Shown: positions 1-6,294, counted from the first letter of the stretch. The stretch is 10,263 nucleotides of DNA from Bacteroidota bacterium (GCA_030824175.1 JAVBYH010000301.1:1-10263); one strand, 5' to 3'. The notes: a model not told the origin generated them from the letters alone. Program-made: numbers and translations.

Positions 1-1
1 G

Positions 2-1573
2 GGCGGTGGGTCGAAGCAAAACCGGCACGCGCTCATCGAGATCCCGACGGACGTGCTGCCGAGGCTGGTGACGCTGCCGTCGATCGGCGAGAGCCGGTAT
101 CTGATCCTCCTCGAAGACGTCGTGCGGTTCGGGCTTCGGGACGTGTTTCACCTCTTCGAATTCGACTCGATCGAAGCGTACACGATCAAGCTGACGCGCG
201 ACGCCGAGCTGGACATCGAGGACGACGTGTCGCAGAGCTACATCAAGAAAATATCACGCAGCCTGAAGCAGCGGAAGGACGGGAGTCCGGTGCGCTTCAT
301 CTACGACGCGCAGATGCCGGAGTCGCTGCGCGAGGCGCTGTTCGCCGAACTGAACCTGGACAACGGACAGGACACGCTTGTGGCCGGAGGCCGCTACCAT
401 AATTTTAGGGACCTCATGAAGTTCCCCGACTTCTCGCTCGCGCATCTGCGGTACCCCGAGACGCCGAGCCTGCCGCACCCGGGACTGACCGGGGACAAGA
501 GCATCCTGAAGATCCTGCAGAAGCGGGACATCCTCCTGCAGTATCCGTACCAGTCGTTCGACCACGTGATCGATATGCTGCGCGAGGCGGCGATCGACCA
601 GCACGTGCAATCGATCAAGATGACGATCTACCGGGCGGCACGGAATTCGAGCGTGATGAACGCGCTTATCAACGCCGCACGGAACGGCAAGCAGGTGACC
701 GTCGTTGTGGAGCTGCAGGCGCGGTTCGACGAGGAGGCGAATATCGGGTGGGCGAACCGGCTGCAGGACGAGGGCGTGAAGGTGATCTTCGGCGTACCGG
801 GACTGAAGGTGCACTCGAAACTCTGCCTCATCACGCGCAATGAGAAGGGGAAGAAGGCGTTCTACGCGCTCATCGGGACGGGCAATTTCAACGAAGACAC
901 GGCGCGCATCTACAGCGACCACAGCCTGTTCACCGCGCATCAGGGCATCGCGAAGGAAGTGCACAAGCTGTTCGATTTCTTCGAGAGCAATTACAAGACG
1001 GCGTCGTTCAGGCACCTCATTGTGGCACCGTTCGACATGCGCTCGGGGCTGATACGGAACATCCGCCGGGAGACGAAGGCGGCGCGCGACGGGCACGAGG
1101 CACATATCTTCCTGAAAATGAACAGCCTCGTGGATGCGAAGGTCATCAGCAGCCTCTACGAGGCGTCGCAGGCCGGCGTAAAGGTGCGGCTCATCGTGCG
1201 CGGGATGTTCGCGCTGCGCCCGGGCATTGAAGGCCTGAGCGAGAACATCGAGGCCATCAGCATCATAGATAAGTACCTCGAGCACTCGCGCATTTACACG
1301 TTCTTCAACCGGGGGGAGCCGCTCTATTATCTGTCCTCCGGCGACATCATGCCGCGCAACCTGGACCAGCGCGTGGAGGTGACGTGCCCGATCTATGACC
1401 CGGCGATACAGAAGGAGCTCGAGGACTTCATTCGGATACAGTGGAGCGACACTGTGAAGGCGCGGATGTTGGACCGTGACTCGACCAATGTGAAGCGCGC
1501 GGCTTCGAACGGCGAGCCCGTGCGGGCGCAATACGAGATGTACAATCATCTGCTCAACACTACAAGGGAATGA
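2..1573 (+). CDS. ppk1: Polyphosphate kinase 1 (PPK1), 5' end outside the window
   Basis: PPK1 reversibly transfers the gamma-phosphate of ATP onto a growing inorganic polyphosphate chain. The frame is open from base 2 (523 visible codons), so the GTG at 53 is not the real start. Family length is about 690-710 residues, so roughly the first 170-190 (N-terminal and part of the head domain) are missing at the edge. Seen: the S-I-K-M-T-I-Y-R segment, whose Arg matches the metal/phosphate-binding Arg of the family; G-L-K-V-H-S-K-L with the His codon at 812-814, the position of the autophosphorylated His (His435 in E. coli); and Y-L-E-H-S-R-I-Y with His at 1283-1285, matching the second active-site His (His592 in E. 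coli). Both phospholipase-D-like C-terminal domains appear complete. The stop TGA overlaps an ATG of the next frame, and the phosphatase gene follows at once, so the two are surely co-transcribed. Any promoter is upstream of the window. Confidence 0.96.
   Translation, partial: GGGSKQNRHALIEIPTDVLPRLVTLPSIGESRYLILLEDVVRFGLRDVFHLFEFDSIEAYTIKLTRDAELDIEDDVSQSYIKKISRSLKQRKDGSPVRFIYDAQMPESLREALFAELNLDNGQDTLVAGGRYHNFRDLMKFPDFSLAHLRYPETPSLPHPGLTGDKSILKILQKRDILLQYPYQSFDHVIDMLREAAIDQHVQSIKMTIYRAARNSSVMNALINAARNGKQVTVVVELQARFDEEANIGWANRLQDEGVKVIFGVPGLKVHSKLCLITRNEKGKKAFYALIGTGNFNEDTARIYSDHSLFTAHQGIAKEVHKLFDFFESNYKTASFRHLIVAPFDMRSGLIRNIRRETKAARDGHEAHIFLKMNSLVDAKVISSLYEASQAGVKVRLIVRGMFALRPGIEGLSENIEAISIIDKYLEHSRIYTFFNRGEPLYYLSSGDIMPRNLDQRVEVTCPIYDPAIQKELEDFIRIQWSDTVKARMLDRDSTNVKRAASNGEPVRAQYEMYNHLLNTTRE
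1564..1569 (+). promoter_or_regulatory. Ribosome binding site deciding the phosphatase start
   Basis: AAGGGA lies inside the last codons of ppk1. It abuts the ATG at 1570 with no spacer but sits 9 bases before the ATG at 1579. The second spacing is normal, and the protein then begins M-K-F-A-A-I-D-I-G-S-N, the usual beginning of this family. I therefore place the start at 1579, although the ATG at 1570 overlaps the ppk1 stop (ATGA) and could be used by translational coupling. Confidence 0.6.
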
Positions 1574-1578
1574 CAAAA

Positions 1579-2559
1579 ATGAAATTTGCAGCAATCGATA
1601 TTGGTTCGAACGCGGTGAAACTGCTGCTTGCGCGCGTTCTCGACACGGACACTGTGCCGTACTTCAAGAAGGAATCGTTCGTCCGCATGCCGATACGTCT
1701 CGGCGACGACGTGTTCTCGACGCGCAGGATATCGCAGGGCAAGGCCGAGGCGCTCGTGAAGACGATGGACGGCTTCAGGCTGCTCATCGATGCGTACGGC
1801 GCCATCGAGTACATGGCGTGCGCGACCTCGGCGATGCGCGACGCCGAGAACGGCGAGGAGATCGCGGCGGAGATCCGGCGAGTGACGGGCATCGAGCTCC
1901 AGATCGTCGACGGGGCTCGCGAGGCGCAGATCATCTACTCGAATCATGCCGAGAACGCCTTCGATTCGGAGGGGGTGTCTCTCTACGTCGACGTCGGCGG
2001 CGGCAGTACCGAGGTCAGCTTCATGAAGAAGGGTGTGTGCCTCGACTCGCGCAGCTTCCAGATCGGCACGATCCGCATTCTGCAGGGGCAGATCGCGGCC
2101 GACGACTGGAAACCGATGCGGACCTGGCTGAAGGAGACCGTGAACGGCTCCGGCTCGCCAGTGATCATCGGTTCGGGCGGGAACATCAACAAGGTGTTCA
2201 GGCTCGCGCGCAAGAAGGACGGCAAACCGCTCACGCAGAAAAAACTGACGACAATCTATGAGATGCTCACCGGGTTCTCGTACGACCAGCGCATCAGGCT
2301 GCTGGGACTGCGGCCCGACCGCGCGGATGTGATCGTGCCTGCGTGCGAGATCTTCCTCTCGATCATGAAGTGGACGGGGAGCGATACGTTGTATGTGCCG
2401 CAGATCGGGCTTTCGGACGGGCTCGTCCACATTCTCTACGAACGAACGCTCTTGCAGCAGGGCGTGCGGCCCGAGCCTACCGGGGCTGCCGGGGCGGAGA
2501 CGGTGGTGGAAGACTATCCCGAAGCGTCGGAAACGGCGGCGGGGCCGGTCACGGACTGA
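1579..2559 (+). CDS. ppx: Exopolyphosphatase / pppGpp phosphohydrolase family (Ppx/GppA), short form
   Basis: Members of this ASKHA-fold family remove terminal phosphates from polyphosphate or convert pppGpp to ppGpp. The protein has 326 residues from the chosen ATG and carries the family motifs in order: phosphate-1 A-I-D-I-G-S-N (5-11), A-T-S-A-M-R-D-A-E-N (82-91), the G-A-R-E-A-Q segment whose Glu115 is the likely catalytic acid, phosphate-2 V-D-V-G-G-G-S-T-E (137-145), and the I-I-G-S-G-G-N-I-N segment (196-204). A Q-I-G-L-S-D-G-L-V-H helix sits near the end. It lacks the HD-like C-terminal extension of the roughly 500-residue E. coli enzymes and ends in a low-complexity Ala/Gly/Pro/Glu tail that may be dispensable. 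Position directly after ppk1 favours polyphosphate as substrate, but sequence alone does not separate Ppx from GppA activity. An alternative start is the ATG at 1570. Confidence 0.9.
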   Translation: MKFAAIDIGSNAVKLLLARVLDTDTVPYFKKESFVRMPIRLGDDVFSTRRISQGKAEALVKTMDGFRLLIDAYGAIEYMACATSAMRDAENGEEIAAEIRRVTGIELQIVDGAREAQIIYSNHAENAFDSEGVSLYVDVGGGSTEVSFMKKGVCLDSRSFQIGTIRILQGQIAADDWKPMRTWLKETVNGSGSPVIIGSGGNINKVFRLARKKDGKPLTQKKLTTIYEMLTGFSYDQRIRLLGLRPDRADVIVPACEIFLSIMKWTGSDTLYVPQIGLSDGLVHILYERTLLQQGVRPEPTGAAGAETVVEDYPEASETAAGPVTD

Positions 2560-2588
2560 CCAGGACGCCGTTGACAGAGGCATAAATC

Positions 2589-2627
2589 CCGCATATTGGC
2601 CCGAAATGGCCGGTCTGCGGTTTTTTT
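2589..2627 (+). terminator. Intrinsic terminator after ppk1-ppx
   Basis: Thirty bases after the phosphatase stop, CCGCA (2589-2593) pairs with TGCGG (2616-2620). Inside it, GGCC (2598-2601) pairs with GGCC (2608-2611) across the loop CGAAAT; a 4-by-4 internal loop separates the two stems. Seven T residues (2621-2627) follow at once. It closes the polyphosphate unit and faces the 3' end of the minus-strand lipoprotein gene. On the minus strand the downstream T content is poor, so it is probably one-directional. Confidence 0.7.
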
Positions 2628-2648
2628 GTTGCCTGTTGCTGCCGTAGG

Positions 2649-3032
2649 TTATGGCCAGGGCACGACGCGTGCGCCGACGCGTGTGCGGTTGTACATGAAG
2701 GGAATGGATTCGTCGGTGTCGGGAACGGGGATGGTGAGGTGCAGCGTGTCCCGGTTTGCGGAAATGCGGTACTGGCCGATGGCGGAGAATGTCGTGACGA
2801 AGTTGGGGATCCGGTAGACCATATGAAAGTGAATATCCTCGCCCTCGGTCTTGAGAATAGGAAGGATGATCGTGCCGCGCTTCACCGTGTCCGCACGGTT
2901 ATACCAGGCCGCGACGAGCCGGGCGTCGATCGGGTCGCCGTCGCCTTCCACAGACAGGTCCTTCTTGCAGGAAGAGAGGATGACGGCGCTGCAGACTGCG
3001 GCAAAAAATTTGATGAGGGGGATGTGTTTCAT
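2649..3032 (-). CDS. Small hypothetical lipoprotein
   Basis: I do not recognise this 127-residue protein. It starts with M-K-H-I-P-L-I-K and a hydrophobic stretch, then a lipobox L-S-S-C (Leu19-Cys22) followed by K-K-D, so signal peptidase II should release a lipid-anchored mature protein of about 106 residues. The mature part is rich in beta-prone and charged residues with no motif I can name; a small beta-sandwich or lipocalin-like fold is possible but only a guess. The start is supported by GAGGA on the minus strand 7 bases before the ATG (TCCTC at 3040-3044 on the + strand). It is divergent from the methyltransferase gene; the 167-base gap 3033-3199 must carry promoters for both, but I see no clear -35/-10, -33/-7 or sigma-54 element in it. 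A long overlapping + frame (2739-3068) lacks any comparable signal. Confidence 0.75.
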   Translation of the reverse strand: MKHIPLIKFFAAVCSAVILSSCKKDLSVEGDGDPIDARLVAAWYNRADTVKRGTIILPILKTEGEDIHFHMVYRIPNFVTTFSAIGQYRISANRDTLHLTIPVPDTDESIPFMYNRTRVGARVVPWP

Positions 3033-3199
3033 AGTAGAATCCTCGCTGCGCTCTTAATGACAAATTAATCGCTCAGAATGGCACAGTTCCTCCTTTGAAA
3101 AGCCGGGAATGATTTTAGGGGCCGGGATGTTTAAAAAGACTCAAAGCAGAGCCACACCGCGATATTCATTTCGACAGATCAACGACGCAAGGGGGAGCC

Positions 3200-3946
3200 A
3201 TGCGTGAAGAGATCATCCATCCCGGCAAATTAGCGATGTTCGTGCGGTCGCTGAAAGAACGGAGATTGTTGGCGAGGCTTGTCCGTTCGCTCAAGACGCG
3301 TGGGCTCAAAAAAACATTCGCCGCATCGCTCACACTCAGGGAGTACTATTTCGATTTTCTGTACGGAACGGATACGATGACGTGGGTGGACAGGGATGAG
3401 ATGGGCATCGATGACGCCGCACGGCAGCATGCGGTGCTCTACCAGCCGAGCACATCGATCCCCGTGCGGAAGATACTGACGTCGCTGAACATCCCTCCCG
3501 GCAGTGTGTTCGTGGATCTCGGGTGCGGCAAGGGACTGATATTGTTCATCGCATCGACACTCGGATTCAGGGAGGTGCGTGGCATTGAAATTTCACCGCT
3601 GCTGTGCGCGATCGCCCGGAAGAACTGCGAGCTGTTTCGGAGGAAGAAGAAGCCGGCTGCCGAGATCACCGTCATCGAATCGAATGTCCTCGACTATGCG
3701 ATGCGGGATGATGAAGACGTGTTCTACATGTTCAATCCGTTCGACGCGCATGTGCTGGAGCGGATGATGAGGAACATCGATGCGTCGATTGCGCGGAGGA
3801 ACAGGAGGGTGGTGATCATCTACAACAATGCCAAGTACAGGGAGTGCATCGTGAATGTGCTGAGGCCGACGGAGACGAAGGTTTTTATGATCGGTGTGCA
3901 GGAGTTTGTTGTGTACACGATAGAAAGGGATGAAAAGAAACACTAA
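3200..3946 (+). CDS. Class I SAM-dependent methyltransferase, substrate unknown
   Basis: This 248-residue protein has a Rossmann-type methyltransferase core: motif I V-F-V-D-L-G-C-G-K-G (Asp106, Gly108-Gly112) for SAM binding, an acidic residue ending strand 2 in G-I-E-I-S (Glu130) that should hold the SAM ribose, and F-N-P-F (178-181) at the motif IV position after strand 4. Strand 5 is R-R-V-V-I-I-Y-N-N. Upstream of the core lies a basic amphipathic region with V-R-S-L-K twice (15-19 and 28-32), then about 60 residues I cannot assign. F-N-P-F resembles the N-P-P-F/Y motif of N-methyltransferases, but the second Pro is replaced and no target is evident. The start ATG has GGGGGAG at 3191-3197, close but usable. 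It appears to be a single-gene unit, because the next gene has its own promoter region. Confidence 0.85.
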   Translation: MREEIIHPGKLAMFVRSLKERRLLARLVRSLKTRGLKKTFAASLTLREYYFDFLYGTDTMTWVDRDEMGIDDAARQHAVLYQPSTSIPVRKILTSLNIPPGSVFVDLGCGKGLILFIASTLGFREVRGIEISPLLCAIARKNCELFRRKKKPAAEITVIESNVLDYAMRDDEDVFYMFNPFDAHVLERMMRNIDASIARRNRRVVIIYNNAKYRECIVNVLRPTETKVFMIGVQEFVVYTIERDEKKH

Positions 3947-3960
3947 CCGCAGGGGAAAAA

Positions 3961-3983
3961 AGGGCGAAACGTCGTTTCGCCCT
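3961..3983. repeat. REP-like palindrome, copy 1
   Basis: AGGGCGAAAC (3961-3970) and GTTTCGCCCT (3974-3983) are perfect 10-base arms around the spacer GTC, 14 bases after the methyltransferase stop. The A run 3956-3961 just before it means that, read on the minus strand, the hairpin is followed by six T residues and would make a good intrinsic terminator in that direction; on the + strand there is no T tract. It shares the ends AGGGCGA and TCGCCCTAC with the palindrome at 5928-5949 while the inner arm bases differ in a paired way. Confidence 0.8.
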
Positions 3984-4083
3984 ACGGTGCACCGATTGGA
4001 TAATAATCCGCATAGTACAATACTCTCCACCATTTCCGCGTTGATTAACCTTTTTACAAATCCGTTTTTTCAATATTTCAGGT

Positions 4084-4096
4084 TGTAATATTTACA
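4084..4096. promoter_or_regulatory. TGTAA-N3-TTACA palindrome, candidate activator site
   Basis: TGTAA (4084-4088) and TTACA (4092-4096) form a perfect short inverted repeat with a 3-base centre. The same half-sites recur at 4054-4058 (TTACA) and 4113-4117 (TGTAA). The palindrome lies about 90 bases upstream of the transcription start predicted from the sigma-54 element at 4157-4172, where enhancer-binding proteins often bind. The region is AT-rich, so chance half-sites are possible. Confidence 0.35.
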
Positions 4097-4099
4097 CTC

Positions 4100-4134
4100 A
4101 AACGTAACACATTGTAAATCAACTCGTTACGTTT
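4100..4134. promoter_or_regulatory. Inverted repeat with 9-base arms upstream of the secreted-protein gene
   Basis: AAACGTAAC (4100-4108) and GTTACGTTT (4126-4134) are perfect complements separated by 17 bases. The arms sit about 50-85 bases before the predicted transcription start and thus before any mRNA. A dimer-binding operator or activator site is more likely than an RNA hairpin. No factor can be named from the sequence. Confidence 0.4.
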
Positions 4135-4156
4135 TGCTCGTCAAGCCAGGAAGAAT

Positions 4157-4172
4157 TGGCACGTGCTTTGAA
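4157..4172 (+). promoter_or_regulatory. Candidate sigma-54 (RpoN) promoter
   Basis: TGGCAC (4157-4162), five bases, then TTGAA (4168-4172) matches the -24/-12 consensus TGGCAC-N5-TTGCW at every fixed position except A for C at -12; the preceding T also fits. The predicted transcription start near 4183 leaves a leader of about 27 bases carrying AAAGGA (4199-4204) and then the GTG start at 4210. This spacing, and palindromes at activator distance upstream, support a real promoter. The -12 mismatch is the main weakness. Confidence 0.55.
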
Positions 4173-4209
4173 TGTTATCACGGTATCCACCAATCAATAA
4201 AGGATCACC

Positions 4210-5904
4210 GTGAAATCATTCATGCATTCAACGATCGGCTTCATCGCCCTGCTCATCGCATTCACAATTTCCGATGCACCGGCACAGCAGCAGTATAATG
4301 ACGTGGCACTCATCGTCAATTCGAATTCCACCGTCTCGGGACAAATCGGCACATACTTCGCAGCGCACCGTGCCATTCCTTCCACAAACATCATCACAAT
4401 CGCCGTGCCGACCGCGGAAGAGATCACGGATGCGGAATTCGCGAATCTTCGCAAGCAGGTGGAAGACATTATTACGGCCCGCGGTTTGACAACGAAGCTT
4501 AATTATCTCGTGACCACGAAGGGCATGCCCTTGAAGGTGAAGCGTGCGGACATGTGGGCGAGCGCCTCCGTTGAGAGCGAACTGAGCCTCATCCTCGGCG
4601 CGTACGCCTCGAGCATCGGCGGCACAAGCCGCATTGCATCGCCTTATTACGGGTCGAAGACCGACTTTACGCGCGGCGCGTTCGGCATCTATCTCGTGAC
4701 GCGCCTCGACGGCTACACTGTCAGCGACGTGTACGGACTCATCGACCGCTCGTCGATGGTGCCGGCGGTGATTCCCGCCGCGGCAAAGTTTGTGCTGGAC
4801 GCGGATCCGGTATGGAATACGAACGCGCCGCTGCTCAATACGAATCTTGCGACGGCGTCGACGATACTGAAGGCGAGGGCCATGACTGTGACACTCGATC
4901 AATCATCGACGTATTTGACGAGTCAGACGGGCGTGATGGGCTACGCAAGCTGGGGAAGCAACGACAACAACTGGGCCGCGGTGACGACGAACGCAACACA
5001 AAAGAACACGTATCTGCCCGGTGCGATCGGCGAGACGTACGTATCGACAAGCGGACGGAGTTTTACGACGGGGCTTACATACGGGCAGTCGGCCGCCGCG
5101 GACATGATCGCAGAGGGCATCACGGCCGTGAAGGCGTATGTGTACGAGCCGTTCCAGACGGCGATGGCGGATGCGGGCAAGCTGTTCCCGATGTACGCCG
5201 AAGGGTATACTGTGGCGGAGGCGTTCTACAGTTCGTCGAAATACCTGTCGTGGATGGATGTCGTGATCGGCGATCCGAAGGGGCGCATGGTGAATTCGGC
5301 GCACAACTCGAGCGCGCTTCCGGTGGAACTCGTGTCGTTCACCGTGGCGGCAGGCACAGCCGGTTCGGTATTGAAATGGAACACAGCGACGGAGAACGGC
5401 AATTACGGATTCGAGATCGAACGCAAGGGCGGCACGCAGTCGCTCTACGTGAAGATCGGATTTGTGGCGGGCGCCGGCACGACAAGCGCGCCGCACTCGT
5501 ATACGTTCACCGATCCGACGGGGACGAACGGAACCTACACATACCGACTGAAGCAGATCGATACGGACGGGCAGTTCGTATACAGTGGCGAGATCACGCT
5601 TGCCACCGTGACGGGTATCGAGACCGTTTCGGGCGTGCCGACGGAATTCGCCATGGGGCAGAATTATCCGAACCCGTTCAATCCGACGACGCAGATCAAT
5701 TTTTCGCTGGCGAACCTCGAACGCGTGCACCTCGCGGTGTACGACGCGCTTGGCCGCGTGGTGGAGACGCTCGTGAACGACCAGCTGCCGGCGGGAAATT
5801 ATTCGGCGCGATGGAATGCGGCGAACATGCCGAGCGGGGCGTATTTCTACAGGATCACGGCGGGAACATTTACGAGCGTGAAAAAGTTGATGCTGCAGAA
5901 ATAA
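4210..5904 (+). CDS. TIGR03790-family secreted protein with type IX secretion sorting domain
   Basis: Function unknown. The 564-residue protein starts at GTG, chosen because AAAGGA lies 5 bases before it. A signal peptide follows (hydrophobic 9-20, probable cleavage after A-P-A near residue 25). Residues about 30-358 resemble TIGR03790: V-N-S-N-S (36-40), R-A-I-P-S-T-N, Y-L-V-T-T-K-G-M-P-L, V-T-R-L-D-G (163-168), W-G-S-N-D (248-252), then L-S-W ahead of G-D-P (354-356). Residues about 369-470 form a beta-sandwich linker starting A-L-P-V-E-L-V-S-F with W-N-T-A-T-E-N-G-N-Y-G-F-E, common in Bacteroidota secreted proteins. Residues about 480-564 are a type A sorting domain: N-Y-P-N-P-F-N-P-T-T, V-Y-D-A-L-G-R-V-V, S-G-A-Y-F-Y-R-I, final K-K-L-M-L-Q-K. 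It should cross the outer membrane by type IX secretion and be surface-attached or released. It appears monocistronic, with a candidate sigma-54 promoter and a terminator. Confidence 0.88.
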   Translation: MKSFMHSTIGFIALLIAFTISDAPAQQQYNDVALIVNSNSTVSGQIGTYFAAHRAIPSTNIITIAVPTAEEITDAEFANLRKQVEDIITARGLTTKLNYLVTTKGMPLKVKRADMWASASVESELSLILGAYASSIGGTSRIASPYYGSKTDFTRGAFGIYLVTRLDGYTVSDVYGLIDRSSMVPAVIPAAAKFVLDADPVWNTNAPLLNTNLATASTILKARAMTVTLDQSSTYLTSQTGVMGYASWGSNDNNWAAVTTNATQKNTYLPGAIGETYVSTSGRSFTTGLTYGQSAAADMIAEGITAVKAYVYEPFQTAMADAGKLFPMYAEGYTVAEAFYSSSKYLSWMDVVIGDPKGRMVNSAHNSSALPVELVSFTVAAGTAGSVLKWNTATENGNYGFEIERKGGTQSLYVKIGFVAGAGTTSAPHSYTFTDPTGTNGTYTYRLKQIDTDGQFVYSGEITLATVTGIETVSGVPTEFAMGQNYPNPFNPTTQINFSLANLERVHLAVYDALGRVVETLVNDQLPAGNYSARWNAANMPSGAYFYRITAGTFTSVKKLMLQK

Positions 5905-5927
5905 GGTCGGTGCGGCAAAGAGCAAGA

Positions 5928-5949
5928 AGGGCGAGATAAATCTCGCCCT
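5928..5949. repeat. REP-like palindrome, copy 2
   Basis: AGGGCGAGAT (5928-5937) and ATCTCGCCCT (5940-5949) are perfect 10-base arms around AA, 23 bases after the stop of the secreted-protein gene. It has the same outer arms and the same TAC tail as the palindrome at 3961-3983, in the same orientation, but a different inner arm that still pairs. It may act as an mRNA 3' stabiliser or be a scattered repeat; a true terminator hairpin lies just downstream. Confidence 0.8.
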
Positions 5950-5965
5950 ACATAAAGCGAAAATC

Positions 5966-6007
5966 AACACGGCGGGGGCGTATTTTTATACGCCCCTGCC
6001 GTGTTTT
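5966..6007 (+). terminator. Strong intrinsic terminator hairpin
   Basis: AACACGGC (5966-5973) pairs with GCCGTGTT (5998-6005), one G-T pair follows (5974/5997), then GGGGCGTAT (5975-5983) pairs with ATACGCCCC (5988-5996) around the loop TTTT. That is an 18-pair stem; its end runs into TTTT (6004-6007). It should end transcription from the secreted-protein gene and insulate the polysaccharide operon. The T tract is short, but the stem is long and GC-rich. Confidence 0.75.
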
Positions 6008-6040
6008 ATGTTACGATGTCTGTAAATTAGAACATTCTAA

Positions 6041-6071
6041 CTTGACTATTTTCAGATTTCATATAACTTTG
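6041..6071 (+). promoter_or_regulatory. Candidate promoter for the polysaccharide operon leader
   Basis: TAACTTTG (6064-6071) matches the Bacteroidota -7 consensus TAnnTTTG exactly, and CTTG (6041-6044) stands 19 bases upstream, near the -33 TTTG. The same stretch also holds TTGACT (6042-6047), a good classical -35, but the best -10 (TATAAC, 6062-6067) is only 14 bases away. It is the AT-rich interval right after the terminator at 5966-6007 and well before the dehydrogenase gene, as expected for the operon's promoter. Both readings rest on short matches. Confidence 0.4.
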
Positions 6072-6117
6072 CATAGTAAGCTGTTTACAGGAAATATTCC
6101 GCTGTCGTACGAACTAC

Positions 6118-6151
6118 GCATCACCGAGAGAGCTGTACGAAGGGTCCTGGA
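6118..6151 (+). repeat. Imperfect direct repeat, copy A
   Basis: This 34-base stretch aligns without gaps to 6261-6294 with 27 identities by hand count. The shared cores are CACC, AGAGCTGTA and GTCCTGGA, with a variable 6-base block between the last two. Weaker similarity continues upstream (TTCCG, TAC, CTA). The copies start 143 bases apart. Confidence 0.65.
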
Positions 6152-6260
6152 TAGGATAGGCGTCGGCATCACCTCAGAATAAAAGTCCACCAATAGAGCG
6201 AGTCAGAGACAACGTCCACGTTGAATCGTTTGGCCGGCTTCACTTCCGTATACATTCTAT

Positions 6261-6294
6261 GCAACACCTGAAGAGCTGTAAGGAGAGTCCTGGA
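6261..6294 (+). repeat. Imperfect direct repeat, copy B
   Basis: Second copy of the 34-base motif at 6118-6151, with AGAGCTGTA at 6272-6280 and GTCCTGGA at 6287-6294. The variable block here is AGGAGA, which could pair with the following TCCT; the same pairing is not available in copy A, so the conserved feature seems to be primary sequence rather than that small hairpin. Confidence 0.65.

Noticed and set aside
254..1594. A 446-codon minus-strand frame opposite ppk1
   Set aside because: Same Arg/His/Val-rich composition, no domain, and it lies entirely against PPK1 catalytic sequence.
1546..2583. A 345-codon minus-strand frame opposite the phosphatase gene
   Set aside because: It mirrors the phosphatase coding sequence, is rich in His/Arg/Asp, and has no ribosome site or recognisable fold.
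2739..3068. A 109-codon + strand frame over the lipoprotein gene
   Set aside because: The opposite strand has a signal peptide, lipobox and ribosome site; the + frame has none of these.
4812..5970. Long alternative frames on both strands within the secreted-protein gene (4812-5939 on +, 4903-5970 on -)
   Set aside because: Low-information Arg/Gly/Asp-rich products; the primary frame has signal peptide, domain and sorting tail end to end.
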